Part shown: in pieces, positions 53,193 through 63,749 of the stretch
Numbering within the stretch: position 1 is the stretch's first letter
Layout of the letters: every line of letters begins with the position of its first letter
Assembly (NCBI GenBank): GCA_947470805.1
Contig: CANIVU010000012.1
Coordinates: 62,001-126,000 of the forward strand
Reading direction: 5' to 3'
Origin: Acidobacteriota bacterium
Lineage (GTDB): Bacteria > Acidobacteriota > Terriglobia > Bryobacterales > Bryobacteraceae
Length of the DNA: 64,000 nucleotides
Notes under the pieces: generated by a model
The model's database searches: none
Seen by the model: only the letters and a program-made list of their open reading frames with translations
What the model was told of the DNA's origin: nothing
Program-made: the position numbers and the translations under genes

Positions 53193-53214
53193 GCGGGTTA
53201 CCCAGGTAACCCGC
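53193..53214. repeat. 22-bp perfect inverted repeat downstream of the BACON gene
   Basis: Arms GCGGGTTACC (53193-53202) and GGTAACCCGC (53205-53214) are exact complements with a 2-base centre. The arms are followed by T-poor sequence, so it may be a weak terminator or an operator for the Gly-rich gene at 53284. Confidence 0.5.
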
Positions 53215-53283
53215 TAACTTGTTGGATTATCAAGCGGGGTTGATTTGGCGGGGAACTTGCAGGAAGAAGAGCAAGAGGACCCC

Positions 53284-53865
53284 ATGAATTTCACCAGCAA
53301 ATCTCGTTTATCCCTTCTCTTCGCCGCCGCTCTTCTGGTGACCGCGCCTACGGCGCTGGCCCAGCGTGGGGGTGGCCATGGCGGTGGAGGGGGCGGAGGT
53401 AACCACGGCGGTGGTGGTGGCAATCGTGGCGGTGGTGGAGGCGGTAGTTTTAACGGTGGTGGCAACCGTGGGGGGGGTGGTGGCAATTTTAACGGCGGCG
53501 GTCGCTCGTATTCCGGCGGCGGCCGAAGTTATGCGGCTCCCAGTCGTGGGGGCTTCAATGGCGGCGGACGCAGCTATGCGGCGCCCAGCCGCAACTACTA
53601 CAACGGCGGGGGCCGCTTCTATTCCGCGCCTCGCTACTACTCGGCACCGCGCTACTACGGTGGGGGTGGTTTCTACCCTGGCCGGTTCTACGCGGGCCGC
53701 GGGTACTTCTACGGCGGTAGCTTCTGGGCGCGTCCTTACTTTGGAATTGGAATCGGCATTCCGTACGGGTATGGGTATGCAACTAATCGCGGTTGCGGCT
53801 GGGTGGACGGTTGGGGGAATTTCCAACCGGCGCCCTGTTACGACGACTACTACTCCGGATACTGA
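53284..53865 (+). CDS. Secreted Gly/Tyr/Arg-rich repeat protein
   Basis: 193 residues. Signal (FAAALLVTAPTALAQ) then (GGGxHGGGG)n and repeats such as NGGGRSYAAPSR, then FYSAPRYYSAPRYY and a Tyr/Gly-rich C-terminus with two Cys (C188-area GCGW, PCYDD). No family known to me. The composition resembles secreted low-complexity surface or biofilm proteins. Start ATG 53284 is supported by the signal and AGAGG upstream; an earlier in-frame start (53245) is less likely. Confidence 0.7.
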   Translation: MNFTSKSRLSLLFAAALLVTAPTALAQRGGGHGGGGGGGNHGGGGGNRGGGGGGSFNGGGNRGGGGGNFNGGGRSYSGGGRSYAAPSRGGFNGGGRSYAAPSRNYYNGGGRFYSAPRYYSAPRYYGGGGFYPGRFYAGRGYFYGGSFWARPYFGIGIGIPYGYGYATNRGCGWVDGWGNFQPAPCYDDYYSGY

Positions 53866-53896
53866 GCGGGCGCGGTACCCTGAATAGGTACCGTTC

Positions 53897-54853
53897 ATGA
53901 GCATCTACACCGTTCGGCCAATGGATTTCAGCGGCCTGAAAACCGTTTCTCTTCACGGCCGCGGAGGCAAGGTGACCCCGGAGATGTTTGGGAAACCACA
54001 CGTCGCCGGGACCCCGCTTTCCTCCTTCCTCGACAGCCTGCCTCGTATTCTGGCGGCGGATACACTGCGGGAGGTGGCGGGGAAGATCCTGGAAGCGCGG
54101 GCGAAAAACCGCTCGATTCTCTGGGGAATTGGCGGGCATGTGATCAAAGTCGGCCTGGCGCCGATTCTGCTCGATCTGGCCGATAAGGGCTTCGCCCATG
54201 GGTTTTCGATGAATGGGTCGGCGACGATTCACGACTACGAGATTGCCGTGGCCGGGCATTCAAGCGAGGACGTGGAATCGGTTCTGCCGGACGGTAGCTT
54301 TGGTTCGGCCGAAGAGACCGGGCGGGATTTGAATGACGCCATCAACGGCGCGGCTGACGATGTGGGCATGGGTGAGGCGATCTGCCGGAAGATCACAGAT
54401 CTGGCCGATCCTCGCTACGCGGCGGCGAGCTTGTTGCACGGCGCCTATGCGCGGAAGCTGCCGGTGACGGTGCATGTGGCCGTCGGCACCGATACACCGC
54501 ATACGCATCCCGGAGCCGATGGCGCCGCGATCGGGCGCACGTCGCATCACGATTTCCGGCTGCTGTGTGAGATGATTCGCGGGCTGGACGAGGGCGGGGT
54601 TTACTTAAACGTCGGCTCGGCCGTGGTGATGCCGGAAGTGTTTTTGAAGGCCGTGAGCGTGGTGCGCAACTTGGGCTATCCGCTGCGGAATTTCACCACC
54701 GTGAACTTCGACTTTTTGCAGCATTACCGGCCCAGCGTGAACGTTGTGAAGCGGCCGCACGCCAACGCCGGGGGCAAGGGCTATGCGTTGACCGGGCACC
54801 ACGAAATCATGATCCCGCTGCTGGCCGCGATTCTGGTTGAGGGCGGCCAATGA
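53897..54853 (+). CDS. Conserved protein of unknown function (possible DHS-like fold)
   Basis: 318 residues, no signal. Conserved-looking blocks are ILWGIGGHVIKVGLAPILLDLADKGF, MNGSATIHDYEIAVAGHSSEDV, VAVGTDTPHTHPGADGAAIG and GSAVVMPEVFLKAVSV. The HDYEIA/SEDV text faintly recalls deoxyhypusine-synthase-like proteins, but I am not certain. It could be a cytoplasmic enzyme with a metal site (His-rich DTPHTHP). Its stop overlaps the CPBP gene start (ATGA), and mtnA follows: a possible role in polyamine/methylthioadenosine recycling is inference. Confidence 0.7.
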   Translation: MSIYTVRPMDFSGLKTVSLHGRGGKVTPEMFGKPHVAGTPLSSFLDSLPRILAADTLREVAGKILEARAKNRSILWGIGGHVIKVGLAPILLDLADKGFAHGFSMNGSATIHDYEIAVAGHSSEDVESVLPDGSFGSAEETGRDLNDAINGAADDVGMGEAICRKITDLADPRYAAASLLHGAYARKLPVTVHVAVGTDTPHTHPGADGAAIGRTSHHDFRLLCEMIRGLDEGGVYLNVGSAVVMPEVFLKAVSVVRNLGYPLRNFTTVNFDFLQHYRPSVNVVKRPHANAGGKGYALTGHHEIMIPLLAAILVEGGQ

Positions 54854-55542
54854 ACGAGAGCCCCAACTGGGGTTGGAAGGAAGTCGTCATCGCCATCAGC
54901 CTGATGATTCCGGCGATGCTGATTGGTTCGATCGGCGCGGTGGGCGTGGGCTGGCTGTTGCTGGGGCACTCGCCCAGCCAGGTGCAGATTGCGATCCCCG
55001 GGCAGTCCGCCGCATACGGGTTGTGGCTGGGCGCGGTGTGGCTGTTGCTGCGCCGGCCCGGGCGTGTGTTCTGGCGGGACCTGCATTTTGATTGGCCTGC
55101 GGAGGGTCCGTGGGTTTATCTGGCGATTGGTCCCGGGCTTGCGCTGGGGGCGGGGCTGTTGGCCAGTTTGCTGCACGCGAAGAACATACAGAACGGGCTG
55201 ATGGAGCAGTTGCTGTCCGATCCGGTGGGGTGCCGGTTGCTGGTGCTGTTCGGCATCACGGGCGCGCCGCTGATTGAAGAGTTGCTGTTTCGCGGGATAA
55301 TTTTGCCTGTTGCGTTGCGCAGCATGGGGACGGCGGCGGGCCTGTTGGTCACCTCCATTCCCTTCGCGATTATGCATGGGCCGATGTACGACTGGAGCTG
55401 GCAGCATCTGCTGCTGCTGGTGGTTGTCGGTGTTGTTTTCGGGCTGGTGCGAATCCGGTCCCACTCCACGCTGGCTTCCACGATTACCCACGGCGCATAC
55501 AATCTGACGATGTTCGCCGGACACTTTCTCACACCACAATAG
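54850..55542 (+). CDS. CPBP family intramembrane protease (CAAX-type)
   Basis: 230 residues with six or so helices. The CPBP motifs are IEELLFRGIILP (EExxxR), PFAIMHG (FxxxH) and TLASTITHGAYN (HxxxN). The family cleaves membrane-embedded substrates such as prenylated or bacteriocin-related peptides; the substrate is unknown. It starts in the stop of the previous gene and is 6 bases before mtnA. Confidence 0.86.
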   Translation: MNESPNWGWKEVVIAISLMIPAMLIGSIGAVGVGWLLLGHSPSQVQIAIPGQSAAYGLWLGAVWLLLRRPGRVFWRDLHFDWPAEGPWVYLAIGPGLALGAGLLASLLHAKNIQNGLMEQLLSDPVGCRLLVLFGITGAPLIEELLFRGIILPVALRSMGTAAGLLVTSIPFAIMHGPMYDWSWQHLLLLVVVGVVFGLVRIRSHSTLASTITHGAYNLTMFAGHFLTPQ

Positions 55543-55548
55543 GAAAAC

Positions 55549-56580
55549 ATGCTCGAAACTATCGAATGGACTCCGCAAGGGGTCGTAATGATTGACCAGA
55601 CTTTGCTGCCCACGCAGACGGTCTTTGTCACCTGCACCGATTATTTGGAAGTCGCTAACGCGATCAAGACGATGATCATCCGCGGGGCCCCCGCTATTGG
55701 CGTGGCCGCGGCGATGGGCGTTGCGATTGGCGTGCAAAAGTCCGCCGACCCGGATGCCGATTTTTCGACGATTTGCGAAACGCTGGCGGCGACGCGGCCG
55801 ACCGCGGTGAACCTGTTCTGGGGCATTGAGCGGATGCGCCGTTTGTGGGCCTCGCTGGCCGGGAAGTCGGTGGCGGAGAAGCAGGCCGCGATGATTGCCG
55901 AAGCGGTTCTGGTGAAGGACGAGGACGTCGCCATTTGCAAAGAGATCGGCCGGCATGGCGCGCCGCTGGTTCCGGATGGCAAGACCGTGTTGACGCACTG
56001 CAACGCCGGCGCGCTGGCGACGGCGGGCTACGGCACGGCGCTGGGCGTGATTCGCGCGGCGGTGGAGGCGGGCAAGAAGATTGACGTGTTTGCTGACGAA
56101 ACGCGGCCGTTTCTGCAGGGCGCGCGGCTGACGGCGTGGGAGTTGATGCAGGACAATATTCCGACGACGCTGATCACCGACAACATGGCCGGGCATTTTC
56201 TGAAGTCCGGACGGATTGGGTGCGTTGTTGTGGGCGCGGATCGCATTGCGGCCAACGGGGACGTGGCGAACAAGATCGGCACCTATTCGGTGGCGGTTCT
56301 GGCGAAGGAAAATGGCGTGCCGTTCTACGTGGCCGCGCCGATTTCGACGCTCGACCTGACGCTGACGGATGGCTCGCTGATCCCGATTGAAGAGCGTTCG
56401 GCCGCGGAAGTGACTTCGGTTTTCGGAGTGCCTGTCGCGCCGGAAGGCGTGGGAGTTTGCAACCCCGCCTTCGACGTGACGCCGAACCGCTACGTGGCCG
56501 GCATCATCACTGAGTATGGAGTGGCTACCGCACCCTTTGAAGAGAACCTGCGGGCGCTGGCGGCGAAGGGGAAGAAGTAG
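55549..56580 (+). CDS. mtnA: S-methyl-5-thioribose-1-phosphate isomerase
   Basis: 343 residues. [31 protein letters not shown] with C151, and [18 protein letters not shown] with D231 carry the catalytic residues of Mtn[19 protein letters not shown] is conserved. It isomerises methylthioribose-1-phosphate in methionine salvage. No other salvage gene is in the window. The stop at 56580 directly abuts the uvrA stop at 56581, so the two converge without a gap. Confidence 0.97.
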   Translation: MLETIEWTPQGVVMIDQTLLPTQTVFVTCTDYLEVANAIKTMIIRGAPAIGVAAAMGVAIGVQKSADPDADFSTICETLAATRPTAVNLFWGIERMRRLWASLAGKSVAEKQAAMIAEAVLVKDEDVAICKEIGRHGAPLVPDGKTVLTHCNAGALATAGYGTALGVIRAAVEAGKKIDVFADETRPFLQGARLTAWELMQDNIPTTLITDNMAGHFLKSGRIGCVVVGADRIAANGDVANKIGTYSVAVLAKENGVPFYVAAPISTLDLTLTDGSLIPIEERSAAEVTSVFGVPVAPEGVGVCNPAFDVTPNRYVAGIITEYGVATAPFEENLRALAAKGKK

Positions 56581-59334
56581 CTACTTCTTCGCCAGCACTT
56601 TCGCGAGTGCTTTGCCGGTGTAGCTTTTCTTGACCTTTACGACGTCTTCCGGAGTCCCGGCGGCGACGATGGTGCCCCCACCTTCGCCGCCCTCGGGACC
56701 CAGATCGATGATCCAGTCGGCGCACTTCATCACGTCGAGATTGTGTTCGATGATGATGACGGTGTTGCCGAGATCGACGAGGCGGTTGATGACATCGAGG
56801 AGCCGCTTGACGTCTTCGAAGTGCAGGCCGGTGGTGGGTTCGTCGAGGATGTAGAGCGTCTTGCCGGTCTGGCGGCGGCTGAGTTCCTTGGCCAATTTGA
56901 TGCGTTGCGCTTCGCCGCCGGAGAGCGTCGTGGAGCTCTGGCCGAGGTGGATGTAGCCGAGGCCAACATCGACAAGGGTCTGCAGTTTAGTCTGCAGTTG
57001 CGGGACGTTTTCCAGGATGCCGAGCGCCTGTTCGACGGTGCTTTCCAGCAGGTCCGCAATGGAGTAGCCTTTGTACTTCACGGCCAGCGTTTCCACGTTG
57101 TAGCGGCGTTTGCGGCAGACGTCGCAGGTAACGTAAACGTCCGGCAGGAAGTTCATTTCGATGCGCTTCAGTCCATCGCCTTGGCAGGCTTCGCAGCGGC
57201 CGCCTTTGACGTTGAAACTGAAGCGTCCGGGGGCGTAGCCGCGTTCGCGGGATTCGGGCAGGCGGGCGAACAGGTCACGGATGGGGCCGAAGGTGCCGGT
57301 GTAGGTGGCCGGGTTGCTGCGCGGCGTGCGGCCGATGGGGGATTGATCGATCTCGATGACCTTATCGATCAACTCCATGCCCTTGATCTTTTTGTGGCGG
57401 CCCGGTTCGGCGTGGCTGCCGTAGATTTCCTTGGCGAGCGCGTTGTAGAGAATGTCGGTAATCAGCGTGGATTTGCCGCTGCCGCTAACGCCGGTGATGA
57501 CCGTCATGGTGCCGAGCGGGAAGCTGATATCGACTTCCTTCAGGTTGTGCTCCGTGGCGCCTTCAATGCGGATCGCGGTACCGTTGCCGGGACGGCGAAC
57601 TGTGGGGACGTCGATCTTGCGCGTCCCTTTCATGTACTGGCCGGTCAGCGAATCCTTAGTGTTTTCCACCTGTTTGGGTGTGCCGGCGGCGACGAGGTGG
57701 CCGCCGAGCCGGCCGGCGCCGGGGCCGAGATCGATGACGTAATCGGCGCGGTGGATGGTGTCTTCGTCGTGCTCGACGACGAGGACGGTGTTGCCCAGGT
57801 CGCGGAGCTGGGAGAGGGTGTCGAGCAGGCGGTCGTTATCGCGCGGGTGGAGGCCGATGGAGGGTTCGTCGAGGACGTACAGGACGCCGCGGAGTTTCGA
57901 GCCGATCTGAGTGGCCAGGCGGATGCGTTGAGACTCGCCGCCGGAGAGCGTGGCGGCTGAGCGGTGGAGACTCAGGTATTCCAGGCCCACGGCGAGCAGG
58001 AACTCCAGGCGGTGCTGGATCTCTTCTTGGATGCGGCTGGCGATGAGGCCCTCGCGTTCGGTAAGCGTCCAGGCTGTTGCGGTTTCCAGGGCACGGTTTA
58101 GAGGTTGCTGGGTGAAGTCGGCGATGCTCACGCCCTTCACGCGGACCGCAAGGCTCGCGGGTTTCAGACGGAGGCCGTTACAGGCAGCGCACGTCGTTGG
58201 CGACATGTAGGACATGAAGTATTCGCTGGAGCCGCTGGGGCCGTCGCGATACATGCCGTCGAGAATCTTGATGATGCCCGGGAAGCCTTCGGCGCCTTCC
58301 AGCAACATCGTTTGGTGCGTTTTGCTCAAGGAATCGAAAGGTTGTTCGACTTTGATTTTGTGCTTGCGCGCGGCGTCTTCCACGCGGGTCGACATGACTG
58401 ACGAAGATCCGCCCGGGCCCAGGCCGCCATCGAGCAGCGGTTTCGAGGGATCGATAATGAACTTGTCCGGATCGAAGGACCATTTGCTGCCCAGGCCGTT
58501 GCAGGCTTCGCAGGCGCCGAAGGGGCTGTTGAAACTGAAGCTGCGCGGCTCCGGTTGCGGCACGCTGTTGCCGCATTCGGGGCAGGCGAGGCTTTTCGAA
58601 TAGAGTCGCTCTTCGCCATTGACGACGGCCACGGTGACGAGGCCGCCGGCCAGCTTCATCGCCGTTTCAATACTGGCTTCCAGTCGCTTTTCGATGCCGG
58701 GCTTGACCAGCAGGCGATCGACAACAATTTCGATCGTATGGTTCTTGCGCCGGTCGAGCGGAATGTCTTCATCAAGCCCGCGCAGTTCGCCATCAATGCG
58801 GGCGCGCATGAAGCCTTGGCGTAAATACTTTTCGAGATCCTTTTTGTACTCGCCCTTACGGCCGCGGACGACGGGCGCGAGAATCATCACGCGCTCTTCC
58901 TGGCGCATGCCCAGGATCTGCTCCAGAATCTGCTGCGTGGTCTGCGCCGAGATGGGCAAGTTGCACGTCGGACAATGCGGGACGCCGATGCTGGCGTAGA
59001 GCAGGCGCAGGTAGTCGTAAATTTCGGTGACGGTCCCCACGGTGGAGCGCGGGCTGCGGTTGGTGGTCTTTTGCTCGATGGAGATGGCGGGGCTGAGGCC
59101 GTCGATCGAATCGACGTCGGGGCGCTCCATCTGGTCCAGGAACTGGCGGGCGTAGGGCGACAACGTTTCCACGTAGCGGCGCTGGCCCTCGGCGTAGATC
59201 GTGTCGAAAGCGAGCGACGATTTGCCGGAGCCGCTCAGGCCCGTGATCACGGTGAGCGTGTTGCGCGGGATTTCGACGCTGACGTTTTGCAGGTTGTGCT
59301 GACGGGCGCCGTGGACGGAGATGTGCTTGAGCAT
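56581..59334 (-). CDS. uvrA: Excinuclease ABC subunit A
   Basis: 917 residues. Two ABC ATPase halves: Walker [10 protein letters not shown] (32-40) and a second [12 protein letters not shown] signatures [12 protein letters not shown] and [12 protein letters not shown]; zinc Cys sets CPTC, CPEC...CEAC (central) and CEAC...CDVC. It recognises bulky DNA damage with UvrB. UvrB and UvrC are not nearby. It is the last gene of a short minus-strand run with the small PGPGW-like protein. Confidence 0.98.
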   Translation of the reverse strand: MLKHISVHGARQHNLQNVSVEIPRNTLTVITGLSGSGKSSLAFDTIYAEGQRRYVETLSPYARQFLDQMERPDVDSIDGLSPAISIEQKTTNRSPRSTVGTVTEIYDYLRLLYASIGVPHCPTCNLPISAQTTQQILEQILGMRQEERVMILAPVVRGRKGEYKKDLEKYLRQGFMRARIDGELRGLDEDIPLDRRKNHTIEIVVDRLLVKPGIEKRLEASIETAMKLAGGLVTVAVVNGEERLYSKSLACPECGNSVPQPEPRSFSFNSPFGACEACNGLGSKWSFDPDKFIIDPSKPLLDGGLGPGGSSSVMSTRVEDAARKHKIKVEQPFDSLSKTHQTMLLEGAEGFPGIIKILDGMYRDGPSGSSEYFMSYMSPTTCAACNGLRLKPASLAVRVKGVSIADFTQQPLNRALETATAWTLTEREGLIASRIQEEIQHRLEFLLAVGLEYLSLHRSAATLSGGESQRIRLATQIGSKLRGVLYVLDEPSIGLHPRDNDRLLDTLSQLRDLGNTVLVVEHDEDTIHRADYVIDLGPGAGRLGGHLVAAGTPKQVENTKDSLTGQYMKGTRKIDVPTVRRPGNGTAIRIEGATEHNLKEVDISFPLGTMTVITGVSGSGKSTLITDILYNALAKEIYGSHAEPGRHKKIKGMELIDKVIEIDQSPIGRTPRSNPATYTGTFGPIRDLFARLPESRERGYAPGRFSFNVKGGRCEACQGDGLKRIEMNFLPDVYVTCDVCRKRRYNVETLAVKYKGYSIADLLESTVEQALGILENVPQLQTKLQTLVDVGLGYIHLGQSSTTLSGGEAQRIKLAKELSRRQTGKTLYILDEPTTGLHFEDVKRLLDVINRLVDLGNTVIIIEHNLDVMKCADWIIDLGPEGGEGGGTIVAAGTPEDVVKVKKSYTGKALAKVLAKK

Positions 59335-59336
59335 GG

Positions 59337-59582
59337 TTAGCTTTTTTTTGTGCGAACGTCGTCGACCTTGGTCTTGGCCCAGTCGACCAGTCGCTTAATG
59401 GGCGGGTAGTAGTCGGCGAGGATCATCAGGCCTGGGATGACGAAGACCCAGCCGGGCATGACGGGAAGGATGAGGCCGATGATGCCAACGATGAGCAGCC
59501 CGATGCCGGATGCAATGCGGACAACGGCGCGCCAACCGGTCTTCGGTGGGCCGGTTTGCTCTGTGGCTGGCTCTGTGGGCAT
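59337..59582 (-). CDS. Small PGPGW-like membrane protein
   Basis: 81 residues. Two membrane helices (about 22-42 and 44-60) flanking [17 protein letters not shown], like the PGPGW family, with a charged C-terminus. Unknown function. It ends 2 bases before the uvrA start. Confidence 0.75.
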   Translation of the reverse strand: MPTEPATEQTGPPKTGWRAVVRIASGIGLLIVGIIGLILPVMPGWVFVIPGLMILADYYPPIKRLVDWAKTKVDDVRTKKS

Positions 59583-59592
59583 CCTCTCCAGT

Positions 59593-60369
59593 TTAGCGGG
59601 AGGGGCGCGTTTCTTTCTTCTTCAAACTTTGGATGCGCGCCGCCATCTGAAAGTGGCTTTGTTTTTCGGCGGCGCGGGAAAGCAGGTCGCGGGCGTCCAC
59701 CAGATGTTCGGTCATGCGGCGGCGGGATTCGTCTTGGTCCCGTTTGCGGATGGCCTGATAGATGCGGCGGTGGAGTGTCAGCGTATGCTCCGGTTCCACG
59801 ACCTGCGACGTCATGGTGATCAACTTGTCGAGCGATTTATGGACGACGGAAAACATCAGGCTGGTGACGCGGTTGCCGGCGGCATGAAAAACGGCTTGGT
59901 GGAAAAGCAGGTCATGCGCGACGAATTTGGCATGATCCTCCTTTGCCGCCTCCATCGCGCGCAGTTCCTTGTAGATCTCCGCAACGTCTTCGTCCGACCC
60001 TCGCAGCGCCGCCCGCGCGGCCAGTTCTGGTTCGACCAATAAGCGCGCTTCCATCAGCTCGTGTGCGGAGATGCCGTCGAGCAGGATCAGGAACTCCATC
60101 GGTTCGCGGAGGATCGCGTCGGCACCTTTGTTCAAGTACGTTCCGTCGCCCACGCGCTGGGAGATGACGCCCATGATCTCCAGCACTTTCAACGCCTGCC
60201 GCAAAGACGAGCGGCTGACGCCAAAGCTCTCGGCCAGTTCGCGTTCGGCCGGCAATCGTCCGCCGGGTTCCAGCGTTCCCTCCGCTATCAGTTGTTTGAA
60301 GACGGCGATCAGCTTGACGGTGACGTCTTCTTTTCGGCGTTTCGCAATCGGCACGACCAATGCTAGCAC
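59593..60369 (-). CDS. GntR family regulator, FadR/FCD type
   Basis: 258 residues. The winged helix is PGGRLPAERELAESFGVSRSSLRQALKVLEIMGVI (36-70) with QRVGDGTYL; the C-terminal all-helical FCD domain includes LMEARLLVEPELAARAA, HDLLFHQAVFHAAGN and HRRIYQAI with the metal-binding His/Asp. FCD regulators sense small organic acids or sugars. It diverges from the TonB receptor gene; a FadR-like operator (60423-60437) is between. It most likely represses the receptor and itself until the ligand binds. Confidence 0.9.
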   Translation of the reverse strand: MLALVVPIAKRRKEDVTVKLIAVFKQLIAEGTLEPGGRLPAERELAESFGVSRSSLRQALKVLEIMGVISQRVGDGTYLNKGADAILREPMEFLILLDGISAHELMEARLLVEPELAARAALRGSDEDVAEIYKELRAMEAAKEDHAKFVAHDLLFHQAVFHAAGNRVTSLMFSVVHKSLDKLITMTSQVVEPEHTLTLHRRIYQAIRKRDQDESRRRMTEHLVDARDLLSRAAEKQSHFQMAARIQSLKKKETRPSR

Positions 60370-60407
60370 GCGGTTGTGTATTTACTGCCGCTCTTTCCGA
60401 TAGCGTC

Positions 60408-60437
60408 TTGCAATCGGGATTTATTGGTATTACCATT
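60408..60437 (+). promoter_or_regulatory. TonB-receptor promoter overlapped by FadR-like operator
   Basis: TTGCAA (60408-60413) and TACCAT (60431-60436) with 17 bases between form a plausible sigma-70 promoter. ATTGGTATTACCATT (60423-60437), with the palindrome TGGT-ATT-ACCA, matches the TGGTnnnACCA operator of FadR/PdhR-type GntR regulators and covers the spacer and -10, the classic position for repression. The GntR gene starts 53 bases to the left. Confidence 0.6.
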
Positions 60438-60478
60438 CCCCTCAGGTTTCAGTTCCTACCTCGTTTTAGGAGTCGTCT

Positions 60479-63400
60479 ATGCGCCCTTGTCTTCGCGCGT
60501 TTGCCCTGCTGATTTCCGCCTGCGCCGCCTTCGGCCAAGTACAGACAGGCCGGCTTGCCGGGACGGTTTTCGATCCGAATCGAGGTGCGGTGCCGAACGC
60601 CTCAGTCACCGTCACCAGCCAGGCTACGAACGTCGCCACGAAGGTGACCACGGACGGGCAGGGCGCCTACGTCGTCCTCGCGCTGAACCCCGGTGTCTAC
60701 ACGGTGGCGGTGACCGCCCCCGGTTTCCGCACTACCTCGCGCCCGGGCGTCGAAATGCAGGTGGGCAAGGATCTTCACCTTGATGTCGACCTCGCCATCG
60801 GCGAAACATCCACGGTCCTCGAAGTCCGCTCCGAAGTGCCGCTTCTCAATTCCGAATCCGGGAATCTGGGCCACGTCATGACGAACTCGCAGATCGTCGA
60901 CCTGCCGTTAAACGGTCGCGGTTTCAACGATCTCGCCCGCCTCACGCCCGGCGTCGTCTCGCTACCGGGTACCGGCAACGTCACCCGCATTCGTCCCGAA
61001 TTCTTCAACGGCACCACCATCTCCGGCGTCCGCGGCCGCCAAGTGTCCTACTACCTCGACGGCGCCGACACCAGCGAACAGCACCAGGGCGGCAGCTGGA
61101 TCCAAACCTCCATCGACGCGCTGCAGGAATTCAGCGTTCAGCAGAATGCCTACTCCGCCGAACACAGCCGCTCCGGCAGCTTCTTCAACGCCACCACCAA
61201 GTCCGGCACCAACCAGCTCCACGGCACACTCTTCGAATTCCTGCGCAACGAAAAACTCGATGCCCGCACCTTCTTCGGCGTCCGCCGCGACCTTCTGAAG
61301 CGCAATCAATTCGGCGCCTCCGTCGGCGCCCCCGTCATCATTCCCAAAGTTCTAAACGGCAGAAACCGAACGTTCTTCTTCTTCAACTATGAAGGCACCC
61401 GCGAACGCCAAGGCAACGTCAATAACCGCGTCAGCCCCACCGCCGCCATGCTCGGCGGCGACTTCAGCGCCGTCAGCAACACCCTGTACGACCCCGCCAC
61501 CACCACCGGCGGTACCCGCACACCCTTCCCCGGCAACCGGATCCCCTCCAATCGAATCTCCGCCGCCGCCGCCTTCTTCAATCCGTACCTGACCCTCGCC
61601 GCCAACCCCGGCGGCACGTTCACATTCTCTCCCTCCACCGCCGTCGATCTCGACCAGATCACCACCCGCATCGACCACACCATCACTGACAACCACAAAG
61701 TCTCCTTCCGCTATAGCCTCAACAACAACCGCCTCAGCGAGCCCGGCGGTTCGCCCGCCCTCGGCATGGCCGCCTCCGGTACCAAGGGCCAGAACTACAC
61801 CGTCTCCATCAACTCCAATCTGAAGTCCAACCTCATCAACGAGTTCCGCTTCAACACCCTCTACGGCGCCATCCAGCTGCAGCCCTATTTGAAGGGCCGC
61901 GACTTCAACAAAGAAGCCGGCATTCGCGGCCTCGATGAAACCAAACGCTCCTTCGACATCGGCTCCTTCCCCGACTTCGCCTGGGCCGGCTACGCCAGCC
62001 TCACCGGCTCGGCCTTCGACCAGCGCCCCAAAACCCAGGACCGCTACACCCGCGAGTTCGTCGACAACCTGACCTGGATCAAATGCAAACACGTCGTCAA
62101 AATGGGTGCCAAGTTCCGGACCTATCAATGGCTCGGCACCGATAGCAAAAGCTACGCCGGCACCTGGACCTTCAACGGTCAGAACACCGAAAACCCGGCC
62201 AGCGCCGCCCGTACCGGCGATTCGTTTGCCGATTGGGTTCTCGGCCTGCCCGCCAACGCCGCCCGCGCCGTGGCTTCCGATACCTTCGGCGGCTCCTATA
62301 ACGCCTGGCACCTCTATTTCCAGGACGACATCAAGGTCTCCAACCGCCTCACGCTCAACGTCGGCCTCCGCTACGAGTACACGCCCTGGACCTCGCCCTA
62401 CCGCGGCCAGTCCGGTACTTTCGACGGAACGCTCGCCCGTCCAATCATCGTCGCCAGCAAGACGAAGGACATCGACCTCGCCGCCCAGCCCGCCGCGCCC
62501 GTCGCCTACGGCTACCTGAAGAGCCTCATCCAAACCTCCTCCGAAGCCGGCCTGCCCTATTCCATTACCTATCCGGACAAGAAGCAGTTCGCGCCCCGCT
62601 TCGGTTTTGCATGGCGGCCGATGAGCGACGCCACCGTCATCCGCGGCGGCTACGGCATCTTCTATGAAGGCGAGTACACCGACGGTCGCGTGAACCTTTT
62701 CATGCCGCCCTTCCTGCTAGCCGACAGCAACGTCAACGATCGCGGCGTTGTCCCCCGGCGCACGCTTTCTGATTTCTACCTTGGCGCCCCGCTCGGCTCG
62801 CCCGACACCGTCGTCGGTCTCACGCCCGAATACACGCGCATGCGCATGGGCTACGATCAGCACTGGAATTTCGGCGTCCAGCAGCAAATCGCCAAAACCA
62901 TGATGTTCGACATCGAATACGTGGGCAACAAAGGCTCCCGTATTCAAGGCAACGACGCCTTCAATATCCCGGAACCCGGCCCCGGTGGCGTCCAGGCGCG
63001 CCGCCCCTACCCGCGCTTCTCCGGCTTCGGCTACATCTCGGCCGACGTGTCCACCACCTATCACGCCATGCAGGCGAAGTTCGAAAAACGGCTCGCCGGC
63101 GGCCTCTGGTTTCTTACCTCTTATACGTTCGCCAAGAGCCTATGGGTGACGAACACCCCCGCCGCAGGCGGCCGATATCGTTTTGAAAAGGGCCCCTCGG
63201 AGTATCAGTTTCCGCACAGCTTCTCCCACAGCTTCGGCTACGCGCTCCCCTTCGGCAAAGGCCATACGTTCGCCTCCAATGCCAACCGCGTCACCGAAGC
63301 CATCATCGGCGGCTGGCAGATGCAGGGCATCTTCCTGTTCCGGAGCGGCGTGCCGTACACCGTCACAATGGCGCGCGACGTAGCGAACACCGGCGTCGGC

Positions 63401-63745
63401 GGCCAGCGGCCCAATCGCGTTGCCAACGGAAAAGTCGGCGATCCTACTCTCGCCCGCTGGTTCGACCCCACCGCCTTCGTCGCCGCGCCCAACTTTGTCT
63501 ACGGCAATTCAGGCCTTCGTATTCTCCCGGCCGACATTCTCCGCACCGTCGACTTCTCTCTCTTCAAGAACTTTCAGATCGGAGAAACCGGCCGCCTGCA
63601 GTTCCGCTGGGAAGCCTTCAACCTGCCCAACACGCCCAGCTTCGCCGCGCCGAACTCCACTCTCGATACCGCCGTCGTCGGCCGTGTCACCGCCACCGCT
63701 ACCGCCCCCCGCCAAATGCAGGTAGCACTGAAATACACTTTCTAA
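60479..63745 (+). CDS. TonB-dependent receptor, Oar-like, with carboxypeptidase-like domain
   Basis: 1088 residues. Signal (ISACAAFGQ) then a carboxypeptidase-regulatory-like beta-sandwich at about 21-100 (GRLAGTVFDPNRGAVPNASVTVT...). The plug region has ELPLNGRGF-like DLPLNGRGFNDLARLTPGV and DGADTSE; the barrel ends ALKYTF with a terminal Phe. Typical size for acidobacterial Oar-type receptors, which take up polymer fragments across the outer membrane. Start ATG 60479 has AGGAG at the right distance. Followed by a GH39 glycosidase, suggesting a uptake-and-degradation locus for a plant or microbial glycan. Confidence 0.92.
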   Translation: MRPCLRAFALLISACAAFGQVQTGRLAGTVFDPNRGAVPNASVTVTSQATNVATKVTTDGQGAYVVLALNPGVYTVAVTAPGFRTTSRPGVEMQVGKDLHLDVDLAIGETSTVLEVRSEVPLLNSESGNLGHVMTNSQIVDLPLNGRGFNDLARLTPGVVSLPGTGNVTRIRPEFFNGTTISGVRGRQVSYYLDGADTSEQHQGGSWIQTSIDALQEFSVQQNAYSAEHSRSGSFFNATTKSGTNQLHGTLFEFLRNEKLDARTFFGVRRDLLKRNQFGASVGAPVIIPKVLNGRNRTFFFFNYEGTRERQGNVNNRVSPTAAMLGGDFSAVSNTLYDPATTTGGTRTPFPGNRIPSNRISAAAAFFNPYLTLAANPGGTFTFSPSTAVDLDQITTRIDHTITDNHKVSFRYSLNNNRLSEPGGSPALGMAASGTKGQNYTVSINSNLKSNLINEFRFNTLYGAIQLQPYLKGRDFNKEAGIRGLDETKRSFDIGSFPDFAWAGYASLTGSAFDQRPKTQDRYTREFVDNLTWIKCKHVVKMGAKFRTYQWLGTDSKSYAGTWTFNGQNTENPASAARTGDSFADWVLGLPANAARAVASDTFGGSYNAWHLYFQDDIKVSNRLTLNVGLRYEYTPWTSPYRGQSGTFDGTLARPIIVASKTKDIDLAAQPAAPVAYGYLKSLIQTSSEAGLPYSITYPDKKQFAPRFGFAWRPMSDATVIRGGYGIFYEGEYTDGRVNLFMPPFLLADSNVNDRGVVPRRTLSDFYLGAPLGSPDTVVGLTPEYTRMRMGYDQHWNFGVQQQIAKTMMFDIEYVGNKGSRIQGNDAFNIPEPGPGGVQARRPYPRFSGFGYISADVSTTYHAMQAKFEKRLAGGLWFLTSYTFAKSLWVTNTPAAGGRYRFEKGPSEYQFPHSFSHSFGYALPFGKGHTFASNANRVTEAIIGGWQMQGIFLFRSGVPYTVTMARDVANTGVGGQRPNRVANGKVGDPTLARWFDPTAFVAAPNFVYGNSGLRILPADILRTVDFSLFKNFQIGETGRLQFRWEAFNLPNTPSFAAPNSTLDTAVVGRVTATATAPRQMQVALKYTF

Positions 63746-63749
63746 TCAC

